Part shown: positions 1-8,907 of the stretch, one piece after another
Position numbering within the stretch: the stretch's first letter is position 1
How the letters are laid out: each line of letters begins with the position of its first letter
From: Phycisphaerales bacterium
GTDB lineage: Bacteria > Planctomycetota > Phycisphaerae > Phycisphaerales > SM1A02
Reading direction: 5' to 3'
Length of the DNA stretch: 64,000 bases
NCBI GenBank assembly: GCA_029260575.1
Contig: JAJDDB010000035.1
Coordinates: 124,001-188,000 of the forward strand
Position numbers and translations under genes: made by a program
Notes under the pieces: model-generated
The model's input: only the letters and a program-made list of their open reading frames with translations
What the model was told of the DNA's origin: nothing
Database searches by the model: none

Positions 1-1
1 G

Positions 2-571
2 GACATCAGCCTCAGCGGCACAATACGGGTGGACTCCAGCGACGACTGGCGCATGAACCCGCGCGTCAGCACGTTTACGATTCGCCCCGGCGGCGAGGTT
101 CGACTTCCCGTCGATCTTATCTTTGACCGCAACGTGTTAAGCGATGCCAAAGAACTGGAAGCCAAGATTTCACTCCTCTCGGATCGGCATTACGAATTTC
201 GCATCCGCAGTCAGTTTGCGATAGGTCTGAATGAACTGCACGTGTCAGCACACTGGCAGATTCTGACTCACGAAACTGCTGATGCGGATCTGCTCATTAC
301 GCAGTATGTCACAAATCGCAGCACGCAGCCGGTAACGATCAGCGCGTTCATGCACGCACCGGGGCTTGCGCCGCGGGTTCGGCCGCTTGGTCGTGTCGAA
401 GCCGGCGCGACTGCTGTGCAGACGTTTCGAATTCCCGGCGGTGCGGTGTCGCTTGCGGGCAAGAACATTCGCTACGGCGTCAAGGAAGTCGATGGCTCGA
501 CACGTCTGAATCGTATCCTTGCCATTCCCGATATGCAGCGTTCGGACCGTGCCGAGGCAGTGACACCGTAA
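2..571 (+). CDS. C-terminal part of an unknown, probably exported protein
   Basis: The reading frame is open from base 2, so this is the 3' end of a gene that begins before the window; the GTG at 29 is unlikely to be the true start. The 189 visible residues are rich in alternating beta-type segments (for example FTIRPGGEVRLPVDLIF and LLITQYVTNRSTQPVTIS), which resembles an immunoglobulin-like or beta-sandwich domain of a surface or periplasmic protein. No catalytic motif is visible. It converges on the membrane protein gene at 587-1210 with a 15-base gap. Function unknown. Confidence 0.6.
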   Translation, partial: DISLSGTIRVDSSDDWRMNPRVSTFTIRPGGEVRLPVDLIFDRNVLSDAKELEAKISLLSDRHYEFRIRSQFAIGLNELHVSAHWQILTHETADADLLITQYVTNRSTQPVTISAFMHAPGLAPRVRPLGRVEAGATAVQTFRIPGGAVSLAGKNIRYGVKEVDGSTRLNRILAIPDMQRSDRAEAVTP

Positions 572-586
572 CCGCAGCACCTGCAG

Positions 587-1210
587 TCAATATCCGATCC
601 AGTTCTGCTGCGGCGTCTGGTTGGCGATGCTGACACAGGTCAATTGCGTCACCTTCCACTGGTCGTCGTCCTGGCGCTGGATGCGCAGAATCCATTTCGA
701 CGGCGTCAAGAAGCTGTTCGTGTCGGTCAGACATCCCAAATGCACGATTGCTGTATCGCTTGATTCGCTGAAGCCATTCAGCATGCGAATGCGGTTGGAA
801 ACGATCGACTCTGCCGAAACCCGATCAAGACCGGCTCGGACGAATTCAATGCTCAAGCCGGGGTTATTCGGCGAGGCAAGTGATACGGTCGCATCGTCAG
901 TGAACAGTTGCATTGCGCCGCTGATGTCGTTGGCGACAACTCGCTCAACCAATTCTCTCGTCACGTCCTCGCCGTGTTCAGCCGACGTGGTGATGAGCGT
1001 CCCAAGGGCAAACACAAGCGCCGCCACGGCTAGCGCCGCCCCTGCCAGGCCAAGATTACTCTTCGTGCCGTCGCGCATGCCGAGCCAGCCAAAGATCGCA
1101 GCCATGAGCAGCAGCACGATTGCAACTGGCAGTGGATTCTCCAGCACATAGCGTGTCAGCAGGCCGGATGACGGAGGATCAGGCAATTTCGCAGCGTAAG
1201 TCAGCAGCAT
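587..1210 (-). CDS. Two-TM membrane protein with a SnoaL-like C-terminal domain
   Basis: A 207-residue protein. Two hydrophobic helices lie near residues 25-45 (PLPVAIVLLLMAAIFGWLG) and 53-72 (LGLAGAALAVAALVFALGTL). The remaining 130 residues (ELVERVVANDISGAMQLFTDD, then alternating strands ending ILRIQRQDDDQWKVTQL) resemble the cone-shaped SnoaL/NTF2-like fold used for small-ligand binding or as a non-enzymatic scaffold. That fold assignment is an inference from the helix-then-strand pattern and the W-K-V ending. An AGGTG stretch precedes the ATG. It is divergent from the glycosylation cluster starting at 1274. Exact role unknown. Confidence 0.65.
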   Translation of the reverse strand: MLLTYAAKLPDPPSSGLLTRYVLENPLPVAIVLLLMAAIFGWLGMRDGTKSNLGLAGAALAVAALVFALGTLITTSAEHGEDVTRELVERVVANDISGAMQLFTDDATVSLASPNNPGLSIEFVRAGLDRVSAESIVSNRIRMLNGFSESSDTAIVHLGCLTDTNSFLTPSKWILRIQRQDDDQWKVTQLTCVSIANQTPQQNWIGY

Positions 1211-1273
1211 TCCGATACACCTAACGCGGAATCAATTCCTTCATTGCCTCACATACCCGGAATCACATGCATC

Positions 1274-4200
1274 ATGTCATCGATCGTGGCATATCAGACA
1301 TCTTCGGTCAGTACCGCTGAATCCAGCAGAATCCTGACGCGAAACCTCGAAGCCCTGGGCAGCCGGCATCGCGAGCTAGCACAGAAACTCGCGCTAGCCT
1401 CGCCCGCACCCACACTTGCATTCGCGGAAACGCCGGATGGAGTTCCCAGCGTTGTGCTTGATGATCGCCCGCTGTGTTCACGACATCGCCCGATTGCCGA
1501 AGCCCGCCGGCTCGTCGATGGCATTGACATTGTCGAAAACGCAGTCGTGGTCGTATTCGGTTTTGGAGCCGGTTATCACGTGCAGCTACTTGCCCAGCGC
1601 ATGAAACGCACCGGCGTGGTGATCGTGTTCGAACCGGATGTCAGCCTGCTGCGCGGCGTGCTTGAGCGCAACGATATATCATCGTGGCTCGAGGTTTCGA
1701 ACATCGTCTGGATCACCGACGTTGCGGATCGGGCCGGGCTGGCAGCAGCGCTCGACGGCGCAGAGTCAATCCTCGCTCAGGGCGTCGAGTTTGTAGAACA
1801 TCCCCCCAGCAGGCAGCGGCTGGGTGATCAACCGGCGCAGTTCAGCGAGCTGTTGACGAACTACATCGCTACCGCCAAGACAACGCTGATGACAACGCTG
1901 ATGCGCTCTGTCGACACCGTGCGCAACCTGCTGCACAACATTGATCATTATGTCACTGCAGGCGGCATCACCGAACTCGAAGGCGCGTGCCGGAATCAAC
2001 CGGCAGTCATCGTTTCCGCTGGTCCAAGTCTCGCTCGATCGCTGAAGCTGCTTGCTCAGCCGGGCGTGCGTGATCGTTGTGTGATCATTGCGGTGCAGAC
2101 GACACTGCAGCCGCTGCTTGATGCTGGTATCAAACCGCATTTCGTAACGGCGCTGGATTATCACGAAATCTCACGGCGGTTTTATGAGCAATTGAACCCC
2201 GAAGATGTCGCGGATGTCACACTCATCGTCGAACCCAAAGCGCACCCTGTTATTCTCGATGCGTACCCGGGACCAATCCGCATTTGCGCATCGCGCTTCC
2301 TCGATGATCTGCTCGGCGAATGCGCCCGCGATATGGGAACCATTCGCCCCGGCGCGACGGTCGCGCATCTCGCGCTGTACGTTGCGGAACTGCTCGGCTG
2401 CAATCCGATCGCGCTCATCGGCCAGGATCTCGGCTTCACCGACGGTCTGTATTACGCGCCCGGCATTTCCATTGAAGATGTCTGGGCTCCCGAGCTTGGG
2501 CCATTCAACACGATCGAGATGATGCAATGGCAGCGCATCGCCCGACATCGTGTGCATCTGCACAAGACCACCGATGTGCATGGCCGTTCAATTTATTCGG
2601 ATGCGCAGATGTTGACGTACCTGCGACAGTTTGAACGTGATTTCAAGGACTTGGCAAATCGGGGCATAACGGTTATTGACGCAACGGAGGGCGGCCTTGC
2701 CAAGCAGCACACTGAATCGCAGTCGTTGCAGGCATTCCTGGCAGAACATACGTCGGGTGACGCAACACCCCCGCCGCTGCCGACTGATTCTGACGATGCG
2801 AAACACCGGTCTGCTGTGCAGCAGCGCATTGCGTCCATCCGTCAGGAAATCACAGCGCTGCAGCATGTTTCAATGCGCACGCAGCGGCTGTTGCAGACAA
2901 TGATAGCTGATCAGGATGATGCTGCGCGCATGGAAAAGCATTTTCAGCGACTGGAGAAATTCCGCAGCGAAGTCCAACAACGCATTCAGTCGTTTGAGTT
3001 ACTGAACCATGTCAATCAGCTCGGCGTGTTCAAACGGCTGAAAGCTGACAGGCGCCTGCACCTCTCCGCCGATATGTCGCCACTCGATCGACAGCGGGCT
3101 GAACTCGATCGCGATCTCGAAAACGTGCGCTGGATTGCAGATGCTGCCGATGAACTGTTGCGCCAGCTCCTCGATGCGGAACGTATTCTGAATGGTGCAA
3201 CGGTCTCTGCCCGTCCGGCACCCATCAGCATTGACGCGCTGGATGATGACACACACACGAACGATGGCATGCCGACGTGCATCGCAGCACTCATCGCTGT
3301 CGATCCCGATCGCAACGGCCTGTTGCAACCATGCTCGCTCATGGAAGACATACATGGCTGCAACGTTCTGCAACAGACACTTCAGCAGCTCGGCACCTCG
3401 CGCACGCTGAAGATGATCGTTATGCTTGTGCCCGACACATTCGATGTTGAACCTTTGCTCGATCGCAGCGCGATTGGCGTTCCCGTCGAGATCGAACGAT
3501 GCGGCGCGTCGCCGTACCCGCCGGAACATGAGGCGATTGCCGCAGCCCGTGCGTGGAGCGCTTCGTGCTGGCGCGGCGGCATCACTGGTGTCAGTATCTA
3601 CGATGAACTGCTGTGCCCGACGCTCATGCGTGATGTCATGGCAAAACGCGGCATCACTGCGGCACTACTCGTCGGGTCGGACTGGCCGCTGGTACAGGTG
3701 CTCGGCGAACACGGCTGCGATGCGATCATCCAGCGCCATCTCGATTATCCCAAACAAAACTCAATTGTCTTCACGCAGGCAGCCCCCGGGTTATGCGGCT
3801 GCGTCGTGAGCGCATCTGAGATGGATTCACTGGCCCAGCGCAATCGCGTTGCGACAATCGGCGCGCGACTGACCTATCAACCCGGTGCACCGCAAACTGA
3901 TCCGATTGCCAAAGATTTAAATGTGCAGATTCCACCAGCATTGCGGAACACCCTGGTGCGCGCAACTGCTGATTCACCGGCGAATGTGAATACGATAAAG
4001 CAGTTGCTTCAGCCGGACAGCCGTCGACGCGTGACAATCCCGCACGCTGATGAGATCGTACAGAAATTCGAAGCCCAACGGTTCAAAGACGCCGAGCGCA
4101 GCCCGGAACACCTGATCGTCGAATTGACGACACGCCGAACAAGTTGCGGTCAATTTGCGCGTCATCCGTTCGGCAACATCGAGCGGGCCGACCTCGAACC

Positions 4201-4921
4201 GGCCACCCTCGCGCAATTTCTTGACAGTTTCGGCGAGTCACGCCCGACCGCCATAACATTCGATGGCGTCGGTGATCCACTCCTGCATCCGGCATTCGAT
4301 GAATGCATTCGTTCAGCGAAACGCGCCAAATGTACAGTGCATGTGCGAACCGAACTTCTTTGCGATCACGCAACGGTTGATCGATTGCTCGACAGCGGTG
4401 TTGATGTTGTGAGCATTGATCTTCACGCAGATCGCGCAGCGACCTATCAGACGATGATGGGCACTGATCGCTTCAAAGAAGTGCTGCTCACCATGCAGTA
4501 TCTGCTCGATCATCGGCGCGTTCTGACTGCCCAGACCGGGTTGTCTGCAATTGCCCTGCCGTGGATCGTCCCGCGCCTGCAACGCTGCGCTGCAACGTAT
4601 GAAGACATTGATTCGTTCTTCGATCGGTGGCAGCACACTCTGGGAACTGCTGTTCTTGAAGGGTGCCCGACGTTCAACACAGCCGGTGAATCTGCCGATG
4701 ACACACTTCTGCCGGCTGTGACGCCGCGGGCTGTTGTCAAACGTGAATTGCAACGGCGCATGACCGTATTCTGCGACGGTTCCGTACCGATTGATGAATG
4801 TGATCTGCCGGGGCGCAGCACCGCCGGCAACATTCATGACACCGGCGCGACTGAACTGTGGAAACAACTGTTCCAATCGCGACGAACAAAACTTGATTCC
4901 CTGAACCTGTGGCGACCATGA
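1274..4921 (+). CDS. Maf/DUF115 family protein fused to cytidylyltransferase-like and radical-SAM-like regions
   Basis: A 1215-residue protein starting at ATG 1274 (an in-frame TTG at 1244 is less likely). Residues about 90-480 match the DUF115/Maf family, which transfers nonulosonic acids to flagellin in other bacteria: VFGFGAGYH near 94, VSAGPSL near 247, and ALIGQDLGFT near 381. A charged, Gln-rich helical stretch (about 520-660) follows. From about 668 the text (TCIAALIAVDPDRNGLLQP) resembles SpsF/KdsB-type cytidylyltransferases. From about 945 (LIVELTTRR) to the end it resembles a radical-SAM/SPASM protein, including a GNI..TGATELWKQL ending. However, the usual CxxxCxxC cluster is missing, since only one Cys remains after ELTTRR. 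Its stop overlaps the neuA-like start (ATGA), so it is translated with the CMP-sugar genes. The likely role is transfer of the sugar made by the next three genes; the two C-terminal regions may be structural. Confidence 0.75.
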   Translation: MSSIVAYQTSSVSTAESSRILTRNLEALGSRHRELAQKLALASPAPTLAFAETPDGVPSVVLDDRPLCSRHRPIAEARRLVDGIDIVENAVVVVFGFGAGYHVQLLAQRMKRTGVVIVFEPDVSLLRGVLERNDISSWLEVSNIVWITDVADRAGLAAALDGAESILAQGVEFVEHPPSRQRLGDQPAQFSELLTNYIATAKTTLMTTLMRSVDTVRNLLHNIDHYVTAGGITELEGACRNQPAVIVSAGPSLARSLKLLAQPGVRDRCVIIAVQTTLQPLLDAGIKPHFVTALDYHEISRRFYEQLNPEDVADVTLIVEPKAHPVILDAYPGPIRICASRFLDDLLGECARDMGTIRPGATVAHLALYVAELLGCNPIALIGQDLGFTDGLYYAPGISIEDVWAPELGPFNTIEMMQWQRIARHRVHLHKTTDVHGRSIYSDAQMLTYLRQFERDFKDLANRGITVIDATEGGLAKQHTESQSLQAFLAEHTSGDATPPPLPTDSDDAKHRSAVQQRIASIRQEITALQHVSMRTQRLLQTMIADQDDAARMEKHFQRLEKFRSEVQQRIQSFELLNHVNQLGVFKRLKADRRLHLSADMSPLDRQRAELDRDLENVRWIADAADELLRQLLDAERILNGATVSARPAPISIDALDDDTHTNDGMPTCIAALIAVDPDRNGLLQPCSLMEDIHGCNVLQQTLQQLGTSRTLKMIVMLVPDTFDVEPLLDRSAIGVPVEIERCGASPYPPEHEAIAAARAWSASCWRGGITGVSIYDELLCPTLMRDVMAKRGITAALLVGSDWPLVQVLGEHGCDAIIQRHLDYPKQNSIVFTQAAPGLCGCVVSASEMDSLAQRNRVATIGARLTYQPGAPQTDPIAKDLNVQIPPALRNTLVRATADSPANVNTIKQLLQPDSRRRVTIPHADEIVQKFEAQRFKDAERSPEHLIVELTTRRTSCGQFARHPFGNIERADLEPATLAQFLDSFGESRPTAITFDGVGDPLLHPAFDECIRSAKRAKCTVHVRTELLCDHATVDRLLDSGVDVVSIDLHADRAATYQTMMGTDRFKEVLLTMQYLLDHRRVLTAQTGLSAIALPWIVPRLQRCAATYEDIDSFFDRWQHTLGTAVLEGCPTFNTAGESADDTLLPAVTPRAVVKRELQRRMTVFCDGSVPIDECDLPGRSTAGNIHDTGATELWKQLFQSRRTKLDSLNLWRP

Positions 4922-5640
4922 CCATTCACACTCACAATCCGCCGGCCTGCGCAATCATCATCGCCCGGGCAGGCAGCAAGGGACTGCCCGGCAAGAACGA
5001 ACGCCGGTTGGGTGGCAGGCCGATGGTGGCCTACAGCCTCGATGCTGCCCGCGATGCGGTCACAATCAAGCGGACAATCCTCAGCACCGACAGCGCTGCA
5101 ATTGCTGAGACCGCTCACGCGCATGATGTCGAAGTCGTCAATCGACCGGCAGCACTGGCCAGTGACACAGCGACTGTTGACGATGCAGTTCGACATGCTG
5201 TGCAGAGTTCTGACGTCACTGAACCAATCGTTGTGATTCTGTATGCGAACGTTCCGATCCGCCCGAGTGATCTCATCGACCGCGCTGTGCGCGAATTGAT
5301 CATCAGCGGCGCGGACAGCGTGCAGTCATATACATTAGTCGGCAAGCATCATCCACATTGGATGGTGCAGCTTGCGCCCGGCGGGCGTGTCCAGCCGCAT
5401 GTCGACAATGCAGTCTATCGCAGGCAGGATCTTCCGGAATTGCTCATTCCCGACGGCGGCGTCATTGCGGTGACGCGCGATGTGCTGTTCGCTGCAGGTG
5501 AACATCCACACTCGTTTCTTGGCAATGATCGTCGCGGCATTCGCACAGAACCGGGTGCCGTTGTCGATATTGACTGCGAAGTTGATTTCATCGTCGCGGA
5601 ATCAACACTCGATCGTATGAGTGCAGGAGCGGCGGTATGA
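4918..5640 (+). CDS. neuA: Acylneuraminate cytidylyltransferase (CMP-nonulosonate synthetase)
   Basis: A 240-residue protein. It is predicted to activate a nine-carbon sugar acid with CTP to give the CMP-sugar and pyrophosphate in the cytoplasm. The N-terminal nucleotide-binding motif IIARAGSKGLPGKN is the family signature, followed by GRPMVAYSLDAA and the STDS segment (LSTDSAAIAETA). It ends with the usual VDIDCEVDF, which carries metal-binding acidic residues. ATG 4918 overlaps the upstream TGA; a GTG nine bases earlier (4909) is also in frame. Its own TGA overlaps the next ATG at 5637. The motifs do not separate Neu5Ac from legionaminic or pseudaminic acid. Confidence 0.9.
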   Translation: MTIHTHNPPACAIIIARAGSKGLPGKNERRLGGRPMVAYSLDAARDAVTIKRTILSTDSAAIAETAHAHDVEVVNRPAALASDTATVDDAVRHAVQSSDVTEPIVVILYANVPIRPSDLIDRAVRELIISGADSVQSYTLVGKHHPHWMVQLAPGGRVQPHVDNAVYRRQDLPELLIPDGGVIAVTRDVLFAAGEHPHSFLGNDRRGIRTEPGAVVDIDCEVDFIVAESTLDRMSAGAAV

Positions 5641-6662
5641 AGATCGGCTCCACCACGATTGATTGCGATTCGCCGCCGTTTGTCATCGCCGAGATCGGCG
5701 TCAATCACGATGGCAATGTGGATCGCGCACTCGAACTTGTCGACGTAGCGCAGCAATGCGGCGCGGATGCAGTGAAAATTCAGTTCTTCACAGCCGATCT
5801 GCTTCTGAGCAAAGCGGCGCGACTTGCGACATACCAGCATCAAAGCGGCGAATCCGATCCCGTGGAGATGCTCAAACGCCTTGAATTGTCAATAGATGAC
5901 CTCGCAACAGTTGTCGAGCGCGCACATACAAAGAAACTTGCAGCACTAGTCACAGTATTTTCCGTAGAGCTGGTTGAACTGGCTGCAGCACGTGCGTGGG
6001 ATGCGTGGAAAGTTGCTTCGCCGGACATTATCAATCGGCCGCTGATCAATGCTTTGTGCGCTGATGGCCGGCCGGTGCTGCTTTCGACGGGCGCTGCTAC
6101 CAAAGAGGAAGTGCAGCAAGCCGTGCAATGGGTCGGCGATCATCAGCATATTGTGATGCAATGCGTAAGTGCGTATCCCACGCCTGATGATCACGCCGCT
6201 CTGGCAGGCCGCATTGATCTTGAGCGGATCACGCCCTGGGCAATCGGTTACAGCGATCACACGACGAATATTCTGACCGGCGCATATGCTGTCGCCTCGG
6301 GAGCGTGTGTTCTTGAAAAGCACTTGACACACAATCGTAATGCAACCGGTCCGGATCATGCTGCCTCATTAGACCCGACACAGTTCGCACACTACGTTCA
6401 GCATGCACACGAAGCCTTTGCGATGCTCGGCAGCCGGAAGAAGCAGGTTCTTGACATCGAACTCGATGTGCGCGCACATTCACGGCAATCTATCGTCGCT
6501 CGTGATGTACTCGTCGAAGGTAAAACGATTGCGCGATCCGATCTCACGATCAAACGGCCGGGTACTGGCATCGCGCCAAGTTTGATTGATGACCTTGTGG
6601 GACGCACACTTACGAAGACTGTACAGCTTGATATGCCGTTGTCGCCGGACGCTGTGCAGTGA
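5637..6662 (+). CDS. neuB: N-acetylneuraminate/nonulosonate synthase
   Basis: A 341-residue enzyme of the NeuB/LegI/PseI family. It condenses phosphoenolpyruvate with an N-acetylated hexosamine (ManNAc or a diacetamido analogue) to form the nine-carbon acid. Visible hallmarks are FVIAEIGVNHDG near the start, GADAVKIQFF, KVASPDIINRPL, LLSTGAATKEEV and GYSDHT, together tracing the TIM barrel and metal/PEP site. The last 60 residues (RQSIVARDVLVEGKTIARSDLTIKRPGTGI) are the SAF (antifreeze-like) domain that covers the active site of a partner subunit. The ATG overlaps the neuA stop by four bases and its TGA overlaps the GTG of the epimerase, so all four genes are translationally coupled. Confidence 0.92.
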   Translation: MKIGSTTIDCDSPPFVIAEIGVNHDGNVDRALELVDVAQQCGADAVKIQFFTADLLLSKAARLATYQHQSGESDPVEMLKRLELSIDDLATVVERAHTKKLAALVTVFSVELVELAAARAWDAWKVASPDIINRPLINALCADGRPVLLSTGAATKEEVQQAVQWVGDHQHIVMQCVSAYPTPDDHAALAGRIDLERITPWAIGYSDHTTNILTGAYAVASGACVLEKHLTHNRNATGPDHAASLDPTQFAHYVQHAHEAFAMLGSRKKQVLDIELDVRAHSRQSIVARDVLVEGKTIARSDLTIKRPGTGIAPSLIDDLVGRTLTKTVQLDMPLSPDAVQ

Positions 6663-7771
6663 ATGCAACGCGACGGATTGCAGTGCTGACAGGTTCGCGG
6701 GCTGATTTCGGCCTGCTGCGTTCAGTCATGCTCGCAATTCATGAGCACTCACAACTCGAGCTATGCACGATTGTTACCGGCACACATCTGCTGCAACCGG
6801 ATCGGACGATTGATGAAGTCGCAGCTACGTTTACAATTGACTGTTCATTCGAAATGCAGCAATCGGGCGAGCACGGTCGAATTGCCGATGCTGCCGCATT
6901 CGGCAGAGGCGCGACGGCTCTCGCCCAACACTTGCCTGCATTGAATCCGGATGTGTTGCTCGTCCTCGGCGATCGCATCGAAGCATTCGCGAGCGCTGCC
7001 GCTGCTTCAATTGCTGGAGTACGCGTCGCCCACATGCACGGCGGCGACAGAGCCCAAGGCGTCGCAGATGAAGCAATGCGTCATGCAATCAGCAAATTGG
7101 CGCACATCCATCTACCCGCAACGCAACAATCTGCGGATCGACTTGCGCGCATGGGTGAAGACGCAACGCGTATTCATATAGTTGGCTCGCCAGCAATTGA
7201 TGATCTCGATTCATTTAGCCGGCTTGACGATGAGCAATTCGAACAACTCGGACGGCCTGACGTGGTTGTGCTGATGCATCCCGTCGGCTGTGAGGATTCT
7301 GTAGAAGCCCAGGGCATGCGCACCATTCTCAAGAGCTGCGCGAATGCTGGTAACGTCCTCGTGCTTGATCCAAATCACGATCCCGGACGAGTTGGCATCA
7401 TTCAGGCGATTCAAGATTCGGGCCTAACTCGCGCATCGCACCTGCCCAGGAGCACGTTTATCGCGCTGCTTCGGCGTGCCCACTTGCTCATCGGCAACAG
7501 CAGCGCGGGCCTGATAGAAGCCGCGGCGCTCGGCCTACCTGCAATCAATATTGGATCTCGCCAGGCTGGCAGAGAGAAACCCGCTTCTGTCATGGATGTC
7601 GCCACGCCAGACGAGGCTGAGCTTCTTCAAGCGATCACTACTGCTATGCAGCGCGGCACCGTTGACATTGTTCATCCATACGGCAACGGATCAACCGGCA
7701 GGCGTACCGCCGTCCTGCTCGCCGACTTCGATCCAGCAGCGCACCCGATAACAAAGCGTAATACGTTCTGA
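6659..7771 (+). CDS. neuC: UDP-N-acetylglucosamine 2-epimerase (hydrolysing), NeuC type
   Basis: A 370-residue GT-B-fold enzyme. It is predicted to convert UDP-GlcNAc (or a UDP-diacetamido sugar) to the free 2-epimer that NeuB uses. Evidence: LTGSRADFGLLRSVM near the N-terminus, LVLGDRIEAFASAAAAS, AHMHGGDRAQGVADEAMRHAISKLAHIHLPAT, and the late GNSSAGLIEAAALG nucleotide-sugar motif. The start is GTG 6659, which shares bases with the TGA of neuB. No legB-, legC- or legH-type genes follow, so the simplest reading is the three-step CMP-Neu5Ac route, although genes elsewhere could make it a legionaminic acid pathway. Confidence 0.9.
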   Translation: MNATRRIAVLTGSRADFGLLRSVMLAIHEHSQLELCTIVTGTHLLQPDRTIDEVAATFTIDCSFEMQQSGEHGRIADAAAFGRGATALAQHLPALNPDVLLVLGDRIEAFASAAAASIAGVRVAHMHGGDRAQGVADEAMRHAISKLAHIHLPATQQSADRLARMGEDATRIHIVGSPAIDDLDSFSRLDDEQFEQLGRPDVVVLMHPVGCEDSVEAQGMRTILKSCANAGNVLVLDPNHDPGRVGIIQAIQDSGLTRASHLPRSTFIALLRRAHLLIGNSSAGLIEAAALGLPAINIGSRQAGREKPASVMDVATPDEAELLQAITTAMQRGTVDIVHPYGNGSTGRRTAVLLADFDPAAHPITKRNTF

Positions 7772-7828
7772 ATTCAGAAGCAGGTGCCCCCGGCTGTACG
7801 ACCCGCACTGCTGATGCAATGCAACTGG

Positions 7829-7904
7829 TCGTTCTTCTTTGAACGATAAAGTCGCACGCCATCGAAACCGATTGCTCGGATAGACGGTGCCATGAAAGCG
7901 CCGT
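7829..7904 (+). promoter_or_regulatory. Leader region with two hairpins before the HDOD gene
   Basis: Two inverted repeats lie in the 158-base spacer after neuC. At 7829-7846, TCGTTC and GAACGA are separated by six bases and followed by TAAA; this could end neuC transcription, but there is no T-run. At 7884-7904, ACGGTGC and GCGCCGT surround CATGAAA, and the arm ends 25 bases before the HDOD ATG at 7930. No known riboswitch consensus is recognisable. Confidence 0.3.
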
Positions 7905-7929
7905 GCGGGTCACCAAGAGGGGATTTTCA

Positions 7930-8817
7930 ATGGCCGCTACTACCACCGAAGAACAGGCAGCAATCATCGATTCCGCAATCAAGGGCATCAGCCATATTGC
8001 GACGTTGCCTGAGATCACGATCAAGATCATCGAGTTGGTTGAACAGCCGACGAGCACCGCCCAGGATCTTCATAAGGTCATTGCAAACGACCCGGCACTG
8101 TGCAGTCGAATCCTCAAAGTTGTCAATTCCGCGTTTTACGGTTTGCCGCGACAGATCGGTTCGATCAATCGTGCGATCGTTTTGCTCGGCCTCAATGCGG
8201 TGAAGAACATCGCCATTGCAGCGAGTCTGACCAAGCTCTTCCGCGGGGGTGAGCTGTGTCCGAATTTCTCAGCTCGTGATTTGTGGGTGCATTCAATCGG
8301 CACCGCAGCATGCAGCAAACTGATCTGCGACACGCTCAAGATCGGCCTGCCTGATGAAGCGTTTCTTGCCGGCCTGATTCATGACATCGGCATGATGGTC
8401 GAAGTGCAGGCGCTGCGCGAACAACTCGTGCAGGTCTTTGATCAGCTTGAATTTGACGGCGAAGGCGTTCCGCAGCAGGACATGCGCGAACTCGAACGCC
8501 AAGTCATCGGCGCAGATCACTGTGCATTCGGCGCAGCGTTGTGCGAGACTTGGAAATTCCCCAAGTCGTTTGCGTTCGTGACCGGACACCATCACAACCC
8601 GATGGAGCTGCCCGGCGGCAGTCGAGCACTGACTTCCATCGTGTACATCGCAGACCGCATCACCGGCGAGGCTGGTTACGGCTTCCGCTCTGATCTGCAG
8701 AGCCTCGAACTCAATCCCGATATTCTTGCGGAACTGAAGATGACTGATGAGCACGTCGCATCGGTTCGTGAGAATCTGCCGGGTGTGTTCGAAGAAGTTG
8801 AAGGCATGTTCCGCTGA
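7930..8817 (+). CDS. HDOD domain signalling protein
   Basis: A 295-residue protein made almost entirely of an HDOD domain, a degenerate relative of HD phosphohydrolases usually found in signalling and cell-cycle or motility control. Visible: PEITIKIIELVEQPTSTAQDLHKVIANDPALCSRILKVVNSAFYGLP near the N-terminus (read in pieces), then SINRAIVLLGLNAVKNIAIA, FLAGLIHDIGMMV and FVTGHHHNPMEL. Some HD-like His/Asp pairs (IHDIG, GHHH) persist, so residual metal binding is possible. The start is placed at ATG 7930 because AGAGGGG lies just upstream; an in-frame GTG at 7903 would add nine residues that fit poorly. Output partner not visible in the window. Confidence 0.88.
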   Translation: MAATTTEEQAAIIDSAIKGISHIATLPEITIKIIELVEQPTSTAQDLHKVIANDPALCSRILKVVNSAFYGLPRQIGSINRAIVLLGLNAVKNIAIAASLTKLFRGGELCPNFSARDLWVHSIGTAACSKLICDTLKIGLPDEAFLAGLIHDIGMMVEVQALREQLVQVFDQLEFDGEGVPQQDMRELERQVIGADHCAFGAALCETWKFPKSFAFVTGHHHNPMELPGGSRALTSIVYIADRITGEAGYGFRSDLQSLELNPDILAELKMTDEHVASVRENLPGVFEEVEGMFR

Positions 8818-8907
8818 ATTCAGCCGGTCCCTGCAAGTCAGGTTCTGAGAATACAGGTAGTACAGCACATCGCCGGTGCGCTCTCGCCGCGCCTACGATT
8901 GCTGCGG

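Noticed and set aside
7829-7904. Cyclic-di-GMP riboswitch before the HDOD gene
   Set aside because: Two simple hairpins are present but the GEMM consensus is not recognisable.
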